A DNA stretch of 64,000 bases from Fertoeibacter niger (GCF_009380135.2 NZ_WHUT02000003.1:248001-312000), one strand, 5' to 3'. Shown: positions 9,017-18,850, numbered from the stretch's first letter. The notes: generated by a model from the sequence alone, not told the origin. Numbers and translations: made by a program.

Positions 9017-9659
9017 GCGCCGCATCCAGCCGCTTGCGCGGCAGCAGCACCAACATGCCCGGCCCGTCGAACCGCAGCCGCACCTCGCGCGCCGCCGCCT
9101 CGTTTGACGTGCTGGTCTGCCCCCCGGGTGCCAGGTTCAGCCCGTTGATCGCCCAGCGCAGCCCCTCGCTTTGCCCCGTGACCGGCAGAAACGGAAACAG
9201 CGACACGCGCTCGCCCACACCCATGCGCAGCGTCAGTTCGGGCGGGGCGTGAAACACCACATCCTCGGGCCCGATCAGCAGGCAGACACGCTCGCGCCGC
9301 TGCACCAGCACGTTCATCACCGCAAGCCCGTGGTCGATGCGCGCGCCCGCCACCCCCAGCGCCAGCACGAAAGGCGCGGCAATGCTACGCAGCGCCTTGT
9401 CGAAATCGGTGCTGTCCTGTTCGGCGATCGGGTGCAGCCCGGCCGGCCCCACCGCCGCCCTGGCCGCATCCGACACGGAATCGAAATCGCCGATCACCGC
9501 CTCGGGCAGATGCCCCCGCGCAATCGCCCGGTCGGCCCCGCCATCCGCCGCCACCAGACGCGGGGCACGCGCGCGGGCAAAGGCCAGGTCGCGGGCGGAA
9601 ACCGGCCCACCCGCCACCAGCGTGACCCCTTCGGAAGATTCGACAATCGGGTGATTCAT
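8943..9659 (-). CDS. thiN: Thiamine pyrophosphokinase
   Basis: A 238-residue cytoplasmic enzyme that transfers pyrophosphate from ATP to thiamine. Diagnostic segments are VAADGGADRAI, AVIGDFDSVS, EQDSTDFDKALR and GVAGARIDHGLAVMNVL, which form the N-terminal catalytic domain. The C-terminal thiamine-binding domain contains GLRWAINGLNL and NEAAAREVRLRF. The final ~25 residues are a Gly/Ser/Arg-rich tail encoded inside the convergent permease gene, so the true C-terminus is unusual. No TPP riboswitch was seen upstream. Confidence 0.88.
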   Translation of the reverse strand: MNHPIVESSEGVTLVAGGPVSARDLAFARARAPRLVAADGGADRAIARGHLPEAVIGDFDSVSDAARAAVGPAGLHPIAEQDSTDFDKALRSIAAPFVLALGVAGARIDHGLAVMNVLVQRRERVCLLIGPEDVVFHAPPELTLRMGVGERVSLFPFLPVTGQSEGLRWAINGLNLAPGGQTSTSNEAAAREVRLRFDGPGMLVLLPRKRLDAALNALLAPGWRPAQPWRGGSSARGG

Positions 9660-9777
9660 AGGGATACTGTGCTCAATTAAGGCGAAATGCCGGTGCGAGG
9701 GTCACAATCAATCCTTCAAATTACCCCCTTCTGTCCACGGAATTGCACAGGAAGGTGGTGAGTTTGGGAGGAATAGT

Positions 9778-12615
9778 TTGGTAGAAGGCGAGCATCCGAT
9801 GATCGGGGCGAGTAAAATCCTCACAGTTTCTTACGGCACCTTCTCCTGCACTCTGGAGGGGTTCGACGAGCCATTCAACACGATGAAGGCCATTGCGGAG
9901 TATTTCCGCGACCTTGCGGCGGAAGACCGCTATTTCGGGGCCGAGCCGCCCACCCCCGACGCCGCCATGCTGCACAAGATCGCGGAACGCGAGATTCAGC
10001 GCCGGGTCGAGGCCAAGATCAACGAGAACGGCGTGATCCTGCGGGCCGAGGAAAGCCCCGCCCCGCGGCGCGAAATCGCGGCCCCGGTGGCCGAAGCCGC
10101 AGCTGCCCCCGCCGAACCCCGGGCAGCAACGCCCGAACCGGCCCCGGCTGAACCGCCCGCCCCCGTCGCCCCGGTTATGTCGGAAAGCGTGGCGGCCAAG
10201 CTGATGCGCATCCGCGCCGCCGTGGCCCAGGTGCGCGATGTGCCCGAGGCCGAAACCGTATCCGCCCCGGTCGCGGCACCGCTGGCCGGTTTCGGTGCGG
10301 CGCTCGCCTCGGCCGACTATGTCGAGGACGAAGCAACTGATCCGGTTGCCGATACCGCAGCCGCCTCCTTTGCCGCTGACCCGGCCCCGGCCGCAGCGGA
10401 TACCGTCGCCGATCCCGTGCTGGTGGAGCCGGAGCCCGAAGCCACGGTCGCCGCCGCCATCCACACCGCACTGACCGGTCAGGCCGAGAGCGGGCAAGAC
10501 CTGCACGCCGCCCAGCCACCGGCGCTGGCAGACGACAACGGCGCGCCGGAAGCCCTTGCATCCGACACCGGCGCCTGTCTGGAACCGGCCACCGAAACCG
10601 CCGCACAGCAGGCGGCTTCCGTGGCAGAGGCCGTGGGAGGGGCCGTGGCAGAAACAGGCGCCATCGCCGAAGATTGGGCTTTGGTGGTCACAGATGCCAG
10701 CGACCTGCCCGCATCCGCCGCGCCCACAGCTTTGGCCGAGGATGATGATGCTGCGATGATTGCCGGTCTGCTGGCCGATGACGCCATTCCGGAAACCGGA
10801 TTTGCGCCCGCCGCACCGCTGATGACCGAAGCCGACCCTGTGCAGGCTATGGCCGCGCAAGATGACCTGCCGCAGCAAACCGCCGCGGATGCCGTCACCC
10901 CGGTCTCACCCGCCGACGACCAGCCCGAGGGCCTGGCCGAAGTTCCCGCCGAGTTCCTGGCCGAAGTTCCGGCCGAACCCCAGGCTGTGGCCGAGCCGGT
11001 GCCGGATGCGACGACAGAACCGGTTGCCGAGCCGGTGTTGGAACATGACGCAGAACCGGCTGCCGTGGCAGAGCAGGGCTGGGGCTTCGAAGCTGCACCC
11101 GCCCTTGATGCCGAAGCCGCACCGGAAGCTGTGGCTGACACGGCGGATCTGCCGGAAATCTCTGGCTCCTGGGAATTCGAGCCCGCTGACGCGCCGCAGA
11201 CGCAGGATTTTGCCGCCAGCTTCGACATCCCCGACGAGGATGACCTGCTGGACGATGGCCTGATGACTGCGGCCACGCGCGATGACGACACGCTGCGCGC
11301 CACACTCGACGCCCTGCTGATCCCCGAAGCCCTGTTGCCGACCGAAGCACTGTCGCCGACCGAAGCCCCGGCAGCCGCAGAAACGGCAGTTGCGCCCCTT
11401 TCGGACCTGCCCGCAGCGGAAACGACGCTTGCCGACACGCAAGAGGATCCGGTTGCAGACATCGCGGCCGAAGCCCCGGCGCAGACCGAAGCCGCACCAG
11501 TGACGACGGACAGCGGCACGCCCGACGCCGCGATTGCCGCCGTGATGACAGCCGAGGCTGCGCCCGCCGCTGCCGCGATTTCGGAAAAGGCGCAGCGTGC
11601 CCGGGCACGGGTCATCCGCATCCGCCGTGCCGACCCGGCTCTGGAAACCCCGGCCCCGGCACCCGCGGCCCCTTCACCGGCACCCGTGGCCGCAACGCTG
11701 TCAGCCGAGGCCGAGGCCGATCTGATGCGCGAACTGGCCGAACTGCAAAGCGAGACACCGGCCGCAACCGCGCCGCGCGCCGATACCGCCCGCCCCGATA
11801 CCGCCGCGCGCCGGCAGGTGGCGACCGCCACAGGTGCCGAATCGGTCAGCCGGCTGATCGAACAGACCAACAGCGAGATGCACGAACCCGAAAACCGCCG
11901 CCGCCTGTCGGCCTTGGCGCATCTGAAGGCCGCTGTGGCCGCCACCGTCGCCGACCGCCTCTCAGGCGGCAGCACCGGCCCGTCCGAGGCGGCGCGCATG
12001 ACCCCCTACCGCAGCGATCTGGCCCGCGTGGTGCGCCCCTCGCGCCCCGCCGATGGCGAACGCCCCGCGCCCCTGGTGCTGGTGTCGGAACAGCGCATCG
12101 ACCGCCCGAAACCCCCGCCGGTCAATTATACACCCGCGTTTGACAGATCGGCCTTCCAGACGCCCACCACCCAGGCCATAGCAGCGCAACCCGCCATGGC
12201 CACCAGCACTGGGGCCTATGTGCGCCCGCGCCGCGTGACAGCGGCGGGCAATCTGGCCATGGAAACCGCCGTGCTGGAGGATGAAGACGAAGAGGATGAT
12301 GGCGAGAACCTGTTCGGTGATGCCAAGGACTTTGCCGAATTCGCCGAACGTCTGGGTGCCCATGGCCTGCCCGACATCATGGAGGCGGCTGCCGCCTATA
12401 CCGCCTGCATCGAGGGCCGCCCGCATTTCTCGCGCCCGCAACTGATGCGCCATGTCGCGGCCCTGGCCCCCGAAGGCGAATACACCCGCGAGGCGGGCCT
12501 GCGCAGCTTTGGCACGCTGATGCGCACGGGCCGGATCGAAAAGGTGAAACGCGGCCAGTTCGCGCTGACGGAATCGTCACACTTCCTGCTGGAGGCGCGC
12601 AAGCTGGCGCGCTGA
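9778..12615 (+). CDS. Very large acidic Ala/Pro/Glu-rich protein with conserved ends
   Basis: 945 residues, function unknown. The TTG start at 9778 is chosen because GGGAGG (9766-9771) lies 6 bases upstream; an ATG at 9799 is the alternative. The first ~80 residues form a conserved-looking domain (KILTVSYGTFSCTLEGFDEP, then MKAIAEYFRDLAAEDRYFG). Residues about 90-650 are low-complexity Ala/Pro/Glu/Asp sequence without signal peptide or membrane segment. The last ~100 residues are folded again (FAEFAERLGAHGLPDIMEAA) and end in a segment resembling a winged helix (FGTLMRTGRIEKVKRGQFAL). Two ordered domains tethered by a ~550-residue disordered acidic linker suggest a scaffold or regulatory role. 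Such proteins are sometimes labelled chemotaxis proteins, but I see no CheA domain. Confidence 0.8.
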   Translation: MVEGEHPMIGASKILTVSYGTFSCTLEGFDEPFNTMKAIAEYFRDLAAEDRYFGAEPPTPDAAMLHKIAEREIQRRVEAKINENGVILRAEESPAPRREIAAPVAEAAAAPAEPRAATPEPAPAEPPAPVAPVMSESVAAKLMRIRAAVAQVRDVPEAETVSAPVAAPLAGFGAALASADYVEDEATDPVADTAAASFAADPAPAAADTVADPVLVEPEPEATVAAAIHTALTGQAESGQDLHAAQPPALADDNGAPEALASDTGACLEPATETAAQQAASVAEAVGGAVAETGAIAEDWALVVTDASDLPASAAPTALAEDDDAAMIAGLLADDAIPETGFAPAAPLMTEADPVQAMAAQDDLPQQTAADAVTPVSPADDQPEGLAEVPAEFLAEVPAEPQAVAEPVPDATTEPVAEPVLEHDAEPAAVAEQGWGFEAAPALDAEAAPEAVADTADLPEISGSWEFEPADAPQTQDFAASFDIPDEDDLLDDGLMTAATRDDDTLRATLDALLIPEALLPTEALSPTEAPAAAETAVAPLSDLPAAETTLADTQEDPVADIAAEAPAQTEAAPVTTDSGTPDAAIAAVMTAEAAPAAAAISEKAQRARARVIRIRRADPALETPAPAPAAPSPAPVAATLSAEAEADLMRELAELQSETPAATAPRADTARPDTAARRQVATATGAESVSRLIEQTNSEMHEPENRRRLSALAHLKAAVAATVADRLSGGSTGPSEAARMTPYRSDLARVVRPSRPADGERPAPLVLVSEQRIDRPKPPPVNYTPAFDRSAFQTPTTQAIAAQPAMATSTGAYVRPRRVTAAGNLAMETAVLEDEDEEDDGENLFGDAKDFAEFAERLGAHGLPDIMEAAAAYTACIEGRPHFSRPQLMRHVAALAPEGEYTREAGLRSFGTLMRTGRIEKVKRGQFALTESSHFLLEARKLAR

Positions 12616-12632
12616 ACCCTGCCAAAAACCGA

Positions 12633-12881
12633 TCATGCGGAGGGGCCCTGCCCCTCCGTTTTCGTTTGCGCATCGGGGTCGGCCTGCCCCACGCCCTTGA
12701 ACACCGCGCGGAACGGGATCGCCCAGACAACGCCCAGCGCCACATAGATCACGAGTTCCAGCCAGATCGGCGGGCGGTCGATCAACCCCACCAGGTTGAC
12801 GGCCACCACGATATAAAGCGGCATGCCCACCAGCAGGATCAGCAGCGAAAGGCGCTTGCGCGCGCGGTAACTCAGGGCCAT
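12633..12881 (-). CDS. DUF2842 small membrane protein
   Basis: 82 residues with two hydrophobic segments (LLILLVGMPLYIVVAVNLVG and LELVIYVALGVVWAIPF) and a polar C-terminus, the layout of the alphaproteobacterial DUF2842 family. The start at 12881 is set by GGAGG just upstream; the frame extends 20 codons further without a ribosome site. Its last codons form half of the terminator of the convergent 945-residue gene. It is probably an inner-membrane protein; no function is known. Confidence 0.85.
   Translation of the reverse strand: MALSYRARKRLSLLILLVGMPLYIVVAVNLVGLIDRPPIWLELVIYVALGVVWAIPFRAVFKGVGQADPDAQTKTEGQGPSA
12638..12662 (+). terminator. Terminator of the 945-residue gene, inside DUF2842 coding sequence
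   Basis: CGGAGGGG (12638-12645) pairs with CCCCTCCG (12651-12658), followed by TTTTCGTTT. It serves the plus-strand gene ending at 12615 and at the same time encodes the last residues of the opposing DUF2842 protein. Confidence 0.85.
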
Positions 12882-12905
12882 CGGTACCTCCGGTCTGGCC
12901 GCTCC

Positions 12906-12957
12906 TCCGCCCTGCCGGGCGATGTCGCAGGGCGATGACATCGCCCGGCAGGGCGGA
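12906..12957. terminator. 21-bp perfect inverted repeat between purA and DUF2842
   Basis: Arms 12906-12926 and 12937-12957 are perfectly complementary with a 10-nt loop. It lies 12 bp after the purA stop. There is no T-run, so it may act as a transcription or RNA-stability barrier rather than a classical terminator. Confidence 0.7.
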
Positions 12958-12969
12958 AGAATGGCAGGT

Positions 12970-14262
12970 TCAATCCGCGAAAGGATCCGTCACCAAGATG
13001 GTGTCGTCCCGCTCGGGTGAGGTCGAAAGTAGCGCCACCGGACATTGAATCAATTCCTCGATCCGCCGCACATATTTGATCGCAGCACCCGGCAGTTGCG
13101 CCCAGGACCGCGCACCGGCGGTCGATTCCGACCAGCCTTCCATTTCCTCATAGACCGGGGTGCAGCGCGCCTGCGCATCCGCCGCCGTGGGCAGGTAATC
13201 CAGCCGCTTGCCGTCCAGCTCATAGCCTACGCAGATTTTAAGCACCGGAAACCCGTCCAGCACATCCAGCTTGGTCAGCGCGATGCCCGACACGCCCGAT
13301 GTCGCGCAGGTCTGCCGCACCAGCACCGCATCAAACCAGCCGCAGCGCCGCTTGCGGCCCGTGACTGTGCCAAATTCATGCCCCCGCTCGCCCAGACGTT
13401 CGCCATCGGCATCCTTCAGTTCCGCCGGGAACGGGCCTTCGCCGACCCGCGTGGTATAGGCCTTCACGATGCCCAGCACGAAATCAATCGCCGTGGGGCC
13501 AAGACCGGTGCCCGTCGCCGCCTGCCCGGCAATCACGTTGGACGAGGTGACAAAGGGATAGGTGCCGAAATCAATATCCAGCAACGCGCCCTGCGCCCCT
13601 TCGAACAAAATGCGCTTGCCCGACCGGCGCGCGTCCTGCAACACCTTCCAGACCGGCTTGGCATAGGGCAGCACCTGCGGCGCGATCTCGCGCAGCGCCG
13701 CCAGCAGGCCGTCACGGTCAATCGGCGCGATGCCCAGCCCCCGGCGCAGCGCGTCGTGATGTGCAAGCAAGCGGTCCACCCGCAGCTCCAGCGTGGCATT
13801 GTCGGCCAGATCGGCCACGCGGATGGCGCGGCGGCCCACCTTGTCTTCATAGGCCGGGCCGATGCCGCGCCCGGTGGTGCCGATCTTGGCCACACCCACT
13901 GCACCTTCGCGCGCGCGGTCCAGTTCGCCATGCACCGGCAGGATCAGCGGGGCGTTTTCCGCGATCATCAGGTTTTCCGGCGTAATCTCCACCCCTTGCC
14001 CGCGCAGCTTGTCGATCTCCAGCACCAGATGCCAGGGGTCCAGCACCACGCCGTTGCCGATCACGCTCAGCTTGCCGCCGCGCACGATTCCGCTTGGCAG
14101 CAGCGACAGCTTATAGACCTTGCCGTCGATCACCAGCGTATGCCCGGCGTTGTGACCGCCCTGAAAGCGCGCGATCACATCGGCGCGTTCGGACAGCCAG
14201 TCAACGATCTTGCCCTTCCCCTCGTCGCCCCACTGGGCGCCCACGACGACGACATTGGCCAT
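12970..14262 (-). CDS. purA: Adenylosuccinate synthetase
   Basis: A 430-residue enzyme that converts IMP, aspartate and GTP to adenylosuccinate in the first committed step to AMP. The N-terminal nucleotide loop [19 protein letters not shown] is diagnostic, and GGHNAGHT, the [12 protein letters not shown] loop and the C-terminal substrate region ([14 protein letters not shown]) are all present. Length is normal for bacteria. A long inverted repeat separates it from the DUF2842 gene downstream. Confidence 0.97.
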   Translation of the reverse strand: MANVVVVGAQWGDEGKGKIVDWLSERADVIARFQGGHNAGHTLVIDGKVYKLSLLPSGIVRGGKLSVIGNGVVLDPWHLVLEIDKLRGQGVEITPENLMIAENAPLILPVHGELDRAREGAVGVAKIGTTGRGIGPAYEDKVGRRAIRVADLADNATLELRVDRLLAHHDALRRGLGIAPIDRDGLLAALREIAPQVLPYAKPVWKVLQDARRSGKRILFEGAQGALLDIDFGTYPFVTSSNVIAGQAATGTGLGPTAIDFVLGIVKAYTTRVGEGPFPAELKDADGERLGERGHEFGTVTGRKRRCGWFDAVLVRQTCATSGVSGIALTKLDVLDGFPVLKICVGYELDGKRLDYLPTAADAQARCTPVYEEMEGWSESTAGARSWAQLPGAAIKYVRRIEELIQCPVALLSTSPERDDTILVTDPFAD

Positions 14263-14404
14263 GGCTGATCCTTCACTGAATGAAACCCGCCCTCCTATAA
14301 ACGCCCCTCCGCCCCGGTGAAACAGCTAATTCGCCGTGACGGGCGCGCACCACTGGACAGCCGCCACCGCCTGCGGCAGGAAAGGCAAAACACCGGAGGG
14401 GCCG

Positions 14405-14800
14405 ATGGGCATTTTTCTGCGCTGGCTGGGGGCGTTCATGCTGCTCGCCCTGACCTTCAACCCGACCGAGTGGAATTTTGTCCGCTGGGCGCAGGGCCAT
14501 TACACCGACGAGCTGCCGCTGACCATGCTGCTGGGCCTCTTGCTGGCGGTGGGCTATGCCTTTTGCCTGCATGCCACGCTGCGCTCCATCGGGGCCTTCG
14601 GCATGGTCACGATCGCCGCGATTTTCGGCTGCACCATCTGGGTGCTGGTCGATTGGGGCGTGCTGACGCTGGCCAACAAGGATGTGAACCTGTGGTTGGG
14701 CATCCTTGTGCTGTCGCTGATCCTGGGCATCGGCCTGTCGTGGAGCATCGTGCAGCGTCGCCTGACCGGCCAGGTCGATGTGGATGATCTGGACGAGTGA
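14405..14800 (+). CDS. Small four-helix membrane protein (DUF6524-like)
   Basis: 131 residues with four hydrophobic helices (LRWLGAFMLLALTFNP, LTMLLGLLLAVGYAFCL, GMVTIAAIFGCTIWVLVDW, LWLGILVLSLILGIGLSW) and an acidic tail (DVDDLDE). The start at 14405 follows GGAGGG (14395-14400); a longer frame to 14336 lacks a ribosome site. It probably sits in the inner membrane. The family assignment is from memory of its overall pattern and no function is known. It is divergent from purA and upstream of secG. Confidence 0.75.
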   Translation: MGIFLRWLGAFMLLALTFNPTEWNFVRWAQGHYTDELPLTMLLGLLLAVGYAFCLHATLRSIGAFGMVTIAAIFGCTIWVLVDWGVLTLANKDVNLWLGILVLSLILGIGLSWSIVQRRLTGQVDVDDLDE

Positions 14801-14878
14801 CGCCGCCCGGCCACGTGAAGGGGTTGCGGGCGGGGGCGCATCCGCCTAGATAGGCGCGTCAGCACCGGAAGGCCCCGC

Positions 14879-15469
14879 ATGGAAAACGTCATCCTCACCA
14901 TCCACCTCATTCTGGCCCTTCTGCTCATCGGCGTCGTGCTGTTGCAGCGGTCCGAGGGCGGTGGCCTGGGGATGGGCAGCGGCGGTGGCGGCGGTGCCAT
15001 GTCGGGCCGGGCTGCGGCCACGGCCCTGACCAAGCTGACATGGATTTTCGCGGCGGCCTTCATCGGCACCTCGATCACGCTGACGGTGATCGCTGCACAG
15101 AATTCGGCCGGCGGCTCGGTCATCGACCAGATCGGCGGCACGGCACGGGCACCCGAGGCCGAAGCCCCGCTTGGCACCGACCTGCTGCCCCCGGCGCCAA
15201 CCGATGCGCCCCTGACCCCGCCGCGCGCCGAGGATGGCGCCCCCGCGGCAACCGCGCCCGCAACCGAAGCCCCTGCTGCGGATGCACCTGCCACCGAACC
15301 CCCCGCCGCCGAACCCGCCGCATCCGAACCGGCAGCGCCAGCCGCGGAACCGGCCCCCGAGGCCGCAGCACCCGCAGCCACACCGGCCCCGGCAGAAACA
15401 GCCCCCGCCGAAACCGCACCCGCAACACCGGCACCGGCACCGGCACCGGCCACCGGCGCAGGCAACTGA
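14879..15469 (+). CDS. secG: Preprotein translocase subunit SecG with long disordered tail
   Basis: SecG is the third SecYEG subunit. Residues 1-75 are the standard protein: helix 1 (VILTIHLILALLLIGVVLLQ), the Gly-rich loop (SEGGGLGMGSGGGGGAMSG) and helix 2 (LTWIFAAAFIGTSITLTVI). From about residue 95 a ~100-residue Ala/Pro/Glu tail follows (repeats such as AAEPAPEA). At 196 residues it is well above the ~75-120 usual for SecG. The tail is probably cytoplasmic or periplasmic filler; its role is unknown. It sits upstream of pyrG, an order common in this order of bacteria. Confidence 0.92.
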   Translation: MENVILTIHLILALLLIGVVLLQRSEGGGLGMGSGGGGGAMSGRAAATALTKLTWIFAAAFIGTSITLTVIAAQNSAGGSVIDQIGGTARAPEAEAPLGTDLLPPAPTDAPLTPPRAEDGAPAATAPATEAPAADAPATEPPAAEPAASEPAAPAAEPAPEAAAPAATPAPAETAPAETAPATPAPAPAPATGAGN

Positions 15470-15640
15470 CGCGCCACAACCTTTTGACGGCATCACCGGG
15501 AAAATGACTGCATCTTGCGGTCAGGTTGCGGATTTCCATTTCCTCCGCTATATCTCAAATCCCGTGATGCTTTGATTCGCCCCGGCGGATCCCCGCACTC
15601 AAAACCGCAGTTCGCACCGCAGTCACGGGAGGCCCTCCGC

Positions 15641-17284
15641 ATGGCACGTTACGTTTTCATCACCGGCGGGGTGGTGTCGTCCCTTGGCAAGGGCCTCGCC
15701 TCGGCGGCGCTGGGGGCATTGTTGCAGGCGCGCGGTTTTTCCGTGCGGCTGCGCAAGCTTGATCCCTATCTGAACGTCGATCCCGGCACGATGTCGCCCT
15801 TTGAACATGGCGAAGTGTTTGTCACCGACGACGGTGCGGAAACCGATCTTGATCTGGGCCATTACGAGCGTTTCACCGGCGTGTCGGCACGCAAGACCGA
15901 TTCAGTCTCCTCGGGGCGCATCTATTCCAACGTTCTGGAAAAGGAACGGCGCGGCGACTATCTGGGCAAGACCATTCAGGTCATCCCGCATGTCACCAAT
16001 GAAATCAAGGATTTCCTGCGCGTCGGCGACGCCGAGGTTGACTTCATGCTGTGCGAGATCGGCGGCACGGTGGGCGACATCGAGGGTCTGCCCTTCTTCG
16101 AGGCGATCCGCCAGTTCGCGCAGGACCGCCCGCGCGGCCAGTGCATTTTCGTGCACCTCACGCTGCTGCCCTATGTCACCGCCTCGGGTGAGCTGAAAAC
16201 CAAGCCCACCCAGCATTCGGTCAAGGAACTGCGCTCCATCGGCATCGCGCCCGATGTGCTGCTGTTGCGCTCGGAACATCCGATCCCGGAAAAGGAACGC
16301 GAGAAAATCTCGCTGTTTTGCAATGTGCGCAAAGAGGCGGTGATCGCCGCGCCCGATCTGAAAACCATCTACGAGGCCCCCCTCGCCTATCACCGCGAGG
16401 GCTTTGACCAGGCGGTGCTGGATGCGTTCGGCATTTCCCCCGCCCCCCGCCCCAATCTGGCCCGCTGGACCGACGTGATGGAACGTCTGACCCAGGCCGA
16501 GGGCGAGGTGCGGGTGGCTATCGTCGGCAAGTATACCCAGCTTGAAGATGCCTACAAATCCATCGCCGAGGCGCTGACCCATGGCGGCATGGCCAACCGC
16601 ACAAGGGTGAAGGCCGAATGGTTCGACGCCGAAATCTTCGAGCGCGAAGATCCGGGGCCGTATCTGGAGCCGTTCCACGCCATTCTGGTGCCCGGCGGCT
16701 TTGGCGAACGCGGCACCGAGGGCAAGATTCGCGCGGCGCAATATGCGCGCGAGAAAAAGATTCCCTATCTGGGCATCTGTCTGGGCATGCAGATGGCGGT
16801 GATCGAATCCGCCCGCAATCTGGCCCATGTCACCGATGCGGGGTCGGAAGAGTTTGACCACGACAGCGGCGCGAAACGCTTTACCCCGGTGGTCTATCAT
16901 CTGAAGGAATGGGTGCAGGGCAACCACATCGTCGCGCGCAAACTGGGCGATGACAAGGGCGGCACCATGCGCCTTGGGGCCTACACCGCCACCCTTACGG
17001 CCGGGTCGCGGGTTGCAAACATCTATGGCGCAACGGAAATCGAGGAACGCCACCGCCACCGCTATGAGGTGGACATCGCCTACCGCGACCGGCTGGAGGC
17101 CTGTGGTTTGTCGTTTTCGGGCATGTCGCCGGATGGCCGGCTGCCGGAAATCGTCGAGATTGCCGACCACCCGTGGTTCATCGGTGTGCAGTTCCATCCC
17201 GAACTGAAGTCGAAACCCTTCGCCCCTCACCCGCTGTTTGCCGATTTCGTGCGCGCGGCGGTCGAGGTGTCGCGGCTGGTCTAG
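15641..17284 (+). CDS. pyrG: CTP synthase
   Basis: A 547-residue enzyme that aminates UTP to CTP using glutamine. The N-terminal synthetase domain begins [20 protein letters not shown] and shows the UTP/ATP-site segments [11 protein letters not shown] and GGTVGDIEG. The C-terminal class I amidotransferase domain has the nucleophile loop GICLGMQ and His-Glu in QFHPELKS. The start at 15641 follows GGGAGG with 8-base spacing; the frame extends upstream without support. Length is typical. Confidence 0.97.
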   Translation: MARYVFITGGVVSSLGKGLASAALGALLQARGFSVRLRKLDPYLNVDPGTMSPFEHGEVFVTDDGAETDLDLGHYERFTGVSARKTDSVSSGRIYSNVLEKERRGDYLGKTIQVIPHVTNEIKDFLRVGDAEVDFMLCEIGGTVGDIEGLPFFEAIRQFAQDRPRGQCIFVHLTLLPYVTASGELKTKPTQHSVKELRSIGIAPDVLLLRSEHPIPEKEREKISLFCNVRKEAVIAAPDLKTIYEAPLAYHREGFDQAVLDAFGISPAPRPNLARWTDVMERLTQAEGEVRVAIVGKYTQLEDAYKSIAEALTHGGMANRTRVKAEWFDAEIFEREDPGPYLEPFHAILVPGGFGERGTEGKIRAAQYAREKKIPYLGICLGMQMAVIESARNLAHVTDAGSEEFDHDSGAKRFTPVVYHLKEWVQGNHIVARKLGDDKGGTMRLGAYTATLTAGSRVANIYGATEIEERHRHRYEVDIAYRDRLEACGLSFSGMSPDGRLPEIVEIADHPWFIGVQFHPELKSKPFAPHPLFADFVRAAVEVSRLV

Positions 17285-17418
17285 CCTTCGCCGTTCGGCC
17301 GGATGCGCGCTGTTCCCCGTCCCTGCGGCCTTACCAGTCGCGCGCCCAGAGCATCTGGCGTGCCTGCCGATCACAGGGCGGATTGCGTTATCCGGTGATC
17401 CGCATTACCCCACGGGCC

Positions 17419-18195
17419 ATGCTCAGTTATCAACACCATTTCCACGCCGGGAATCTGGCCGATGTCCACAAGCATGCGCTTTTGTGCCATATGCTTGATT
17501 ACATGGCACAAAAAGACAAACCCCTGACCTATATCGAAACCCATGCCGGGCGAGGGCTCTATGATCTTGACGCCGCAGAGGCGGCGAAAACAGGCGAGGC
17601 GGCGCAGGGAATCGGCGTTCTGGAACAACGGCTTGCTCCGGATCACCCCTACCGGCTGCGGCTGGCCGAGGTGCGCGCGCGGCATGGGGCGGCGGCCTAT
17701 CCCGGCTCGCCTTTGCTGGCGGTGATGACGCTGCGCGAGCAAGATACACTGCATCTGGCTGAATTGCACCCTCAGGAACACCGCATCTTGAGTGACAACC
17801 TGGCCCCCTGGGGCGCGCATATCCACCAGCAGGACGGGTTTCAAATGGCCCTTGCCATCGCCCCCCCGACGCCCCGGCGCGGGCTGATGCTGGTTGATCC
17901 CAGCTATGAGGTGAAGGCCGATTATCTTAATATTCCCAGCCACTTGGCAGCAGTTGCTCGGAAATGGAACGTGGGCACGCTGGCCCTGTGGTATCCGCTG
18001 CTGGCCAATGCCCCGCACCGCCCGATGACCGATGCGCTGCACCAGACCTTCCCTGAGGCTTTGTGCCACGAAGTCCGCTTCCCCCCCGCGCGCGAGGGGC
18101 ACAGGATGCTGGGCTCGGGCCTTTTCATCGTGAACCCGCCCTATGGCACAGCCGAGCAAACCGCAGAATTGACACGCGTTTTCAGCAGCTTGTGA
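17419..18195 (+). CDS. rlmJ: 23S rRNA (adenine-N6) methyltransferase RlmJ
   Basis: A 258-residue SAM-dependent methyltransferase expected to modify A2030 of 23S rRNA. The N-terminus MLSYQHHFHAGNLADVHKH is the RlmJ signature, and YIETHAGRGLYDL is the SAM-binding loop. The catalytic motif reads DPSYE, where the family normally has DPPYE or DPPFE, so one proline is replaced by serine. The start at 17419 matches the conserved N-terminus exactly. It stands alone downstream of pyrG. Confidence 0.92.
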   Translation: MLSYQHHFHAGNLADVHKHALLCHMLDYMAQKDKPLTYIETHAGRGLYDLDAAEAAKTGEAAQGIGVLEQRLAPDHPYRLRLAEVRARHGAAAYPGSPLLAVMTLREQDTLHLAELHPQEHRILSDNLAPWGAHIHQQDGFQMALAIAPPTPRRGLMLVDPSYEVKADYLNIPSHLAAVARKWNVGTLALWYPLLANAPHRPMTDALHQTFPEALCHEVRFPPAREGHRMLGSGLFIVNPPYGTAEQTAELTRVFSSL

Positions 18196-18409
18196 TGATA
18201 TCCGTCGCAGCCGGGCAAAAGCGGGGCGTTTGCAAAAGGTAACGTCCTGTTAGCGCTTCTTCTGCAGACTTGTGCAACGAAACCATGGACGATTCGCGCG
18301 CATCAATCCGCACCCACGGCACCGGGCCAATCATGGCTCAACAAGCAAAGGAGTTTTTGCCCCGAGCTACGGCATTGGCAAGGCCGCAGTCCCCTCCTAT
18401 ATCTGCGCC

Positions 18410-18850
18410 ATGTTGGATAACCTGCTGCGCCGCTTGCTGGCCCCCGCCCCCGCCCGCCTGCCAGAACCCGATGCGCGAGTAGCGCTAGCGGCGCTGCTGG
18501 TGCGTATCGCCCGCGCCGATGGGCGCTATGACCCCGCCGAGACGGCGCGGATTGACCGGGTGCTGGCCAATCGCAACGCTATGTCCGCGTTTGAAGCGGC
18601 GGCTTTGCGGCGCGAGGCCGAGGCGTTGGAGGCCGAAGCGCCTGACACCGTGCGGTTCACCCGCGCGCTGAAGGACGCCGTGGCGCGTGATGATCGTGCA
18701 GCCCTTATGCAGGCTCTTTGGGCTGTGGCACTGGCAGACGGGCAACGCGATGATGATGAGGATCAGCTATTGCGGCTGGTGGCCAGCCTCTTGGGGCTGA
18801 CAGACCAGGAATCGGCATTGGCCAGGCAGCGCGCGGCGCGGGAAGCCTGA
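18410..18850 (+). CDS. TerB-like helical protein
   Basis: A 146-residue, all-helical acidic protein. ALLVRIARADGRYDPAETARI and the related second half (LWAVALADGQRDDDEDQLLR) form the internal duplication seen in TerB/DUF533-type domains, where the acidic residues can bind metal. No signal peptide. TerB-like proteins are linked to tellurite or membrane stress, but single copies like this occur widely without the ter operon, which is absent here. The start at 18410 is the first ATG giving the conserved N-terminus. Confidence 0.75.
   Translation: MLDNLLRRLLAPAPARLPEPDARVALAALLVRIARADGRYDPAETARIDRVLANRNAMSAFEAAALRREAEALEAEAPDTVRFTRALKDAVARDDRAALMQALWAVALADGQRDDDEDQLLRLVASLLGLTDQESALARQRAAREA

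Noticed and set aside
10479-11999. Ser/Ala-rich minus-strand open frame of 506 codons inside the 945-residue gene
   Set aside because: Complement of the Ala/Pro/Glu low-complexity region; the product is low complexity and the plus-strand ends are conserved-looking.
18410-18850. Tellurite resistance operon
   Set aside because: Only a TerB-like domain is present; no terC, terD, terE or terZ gene nearby.
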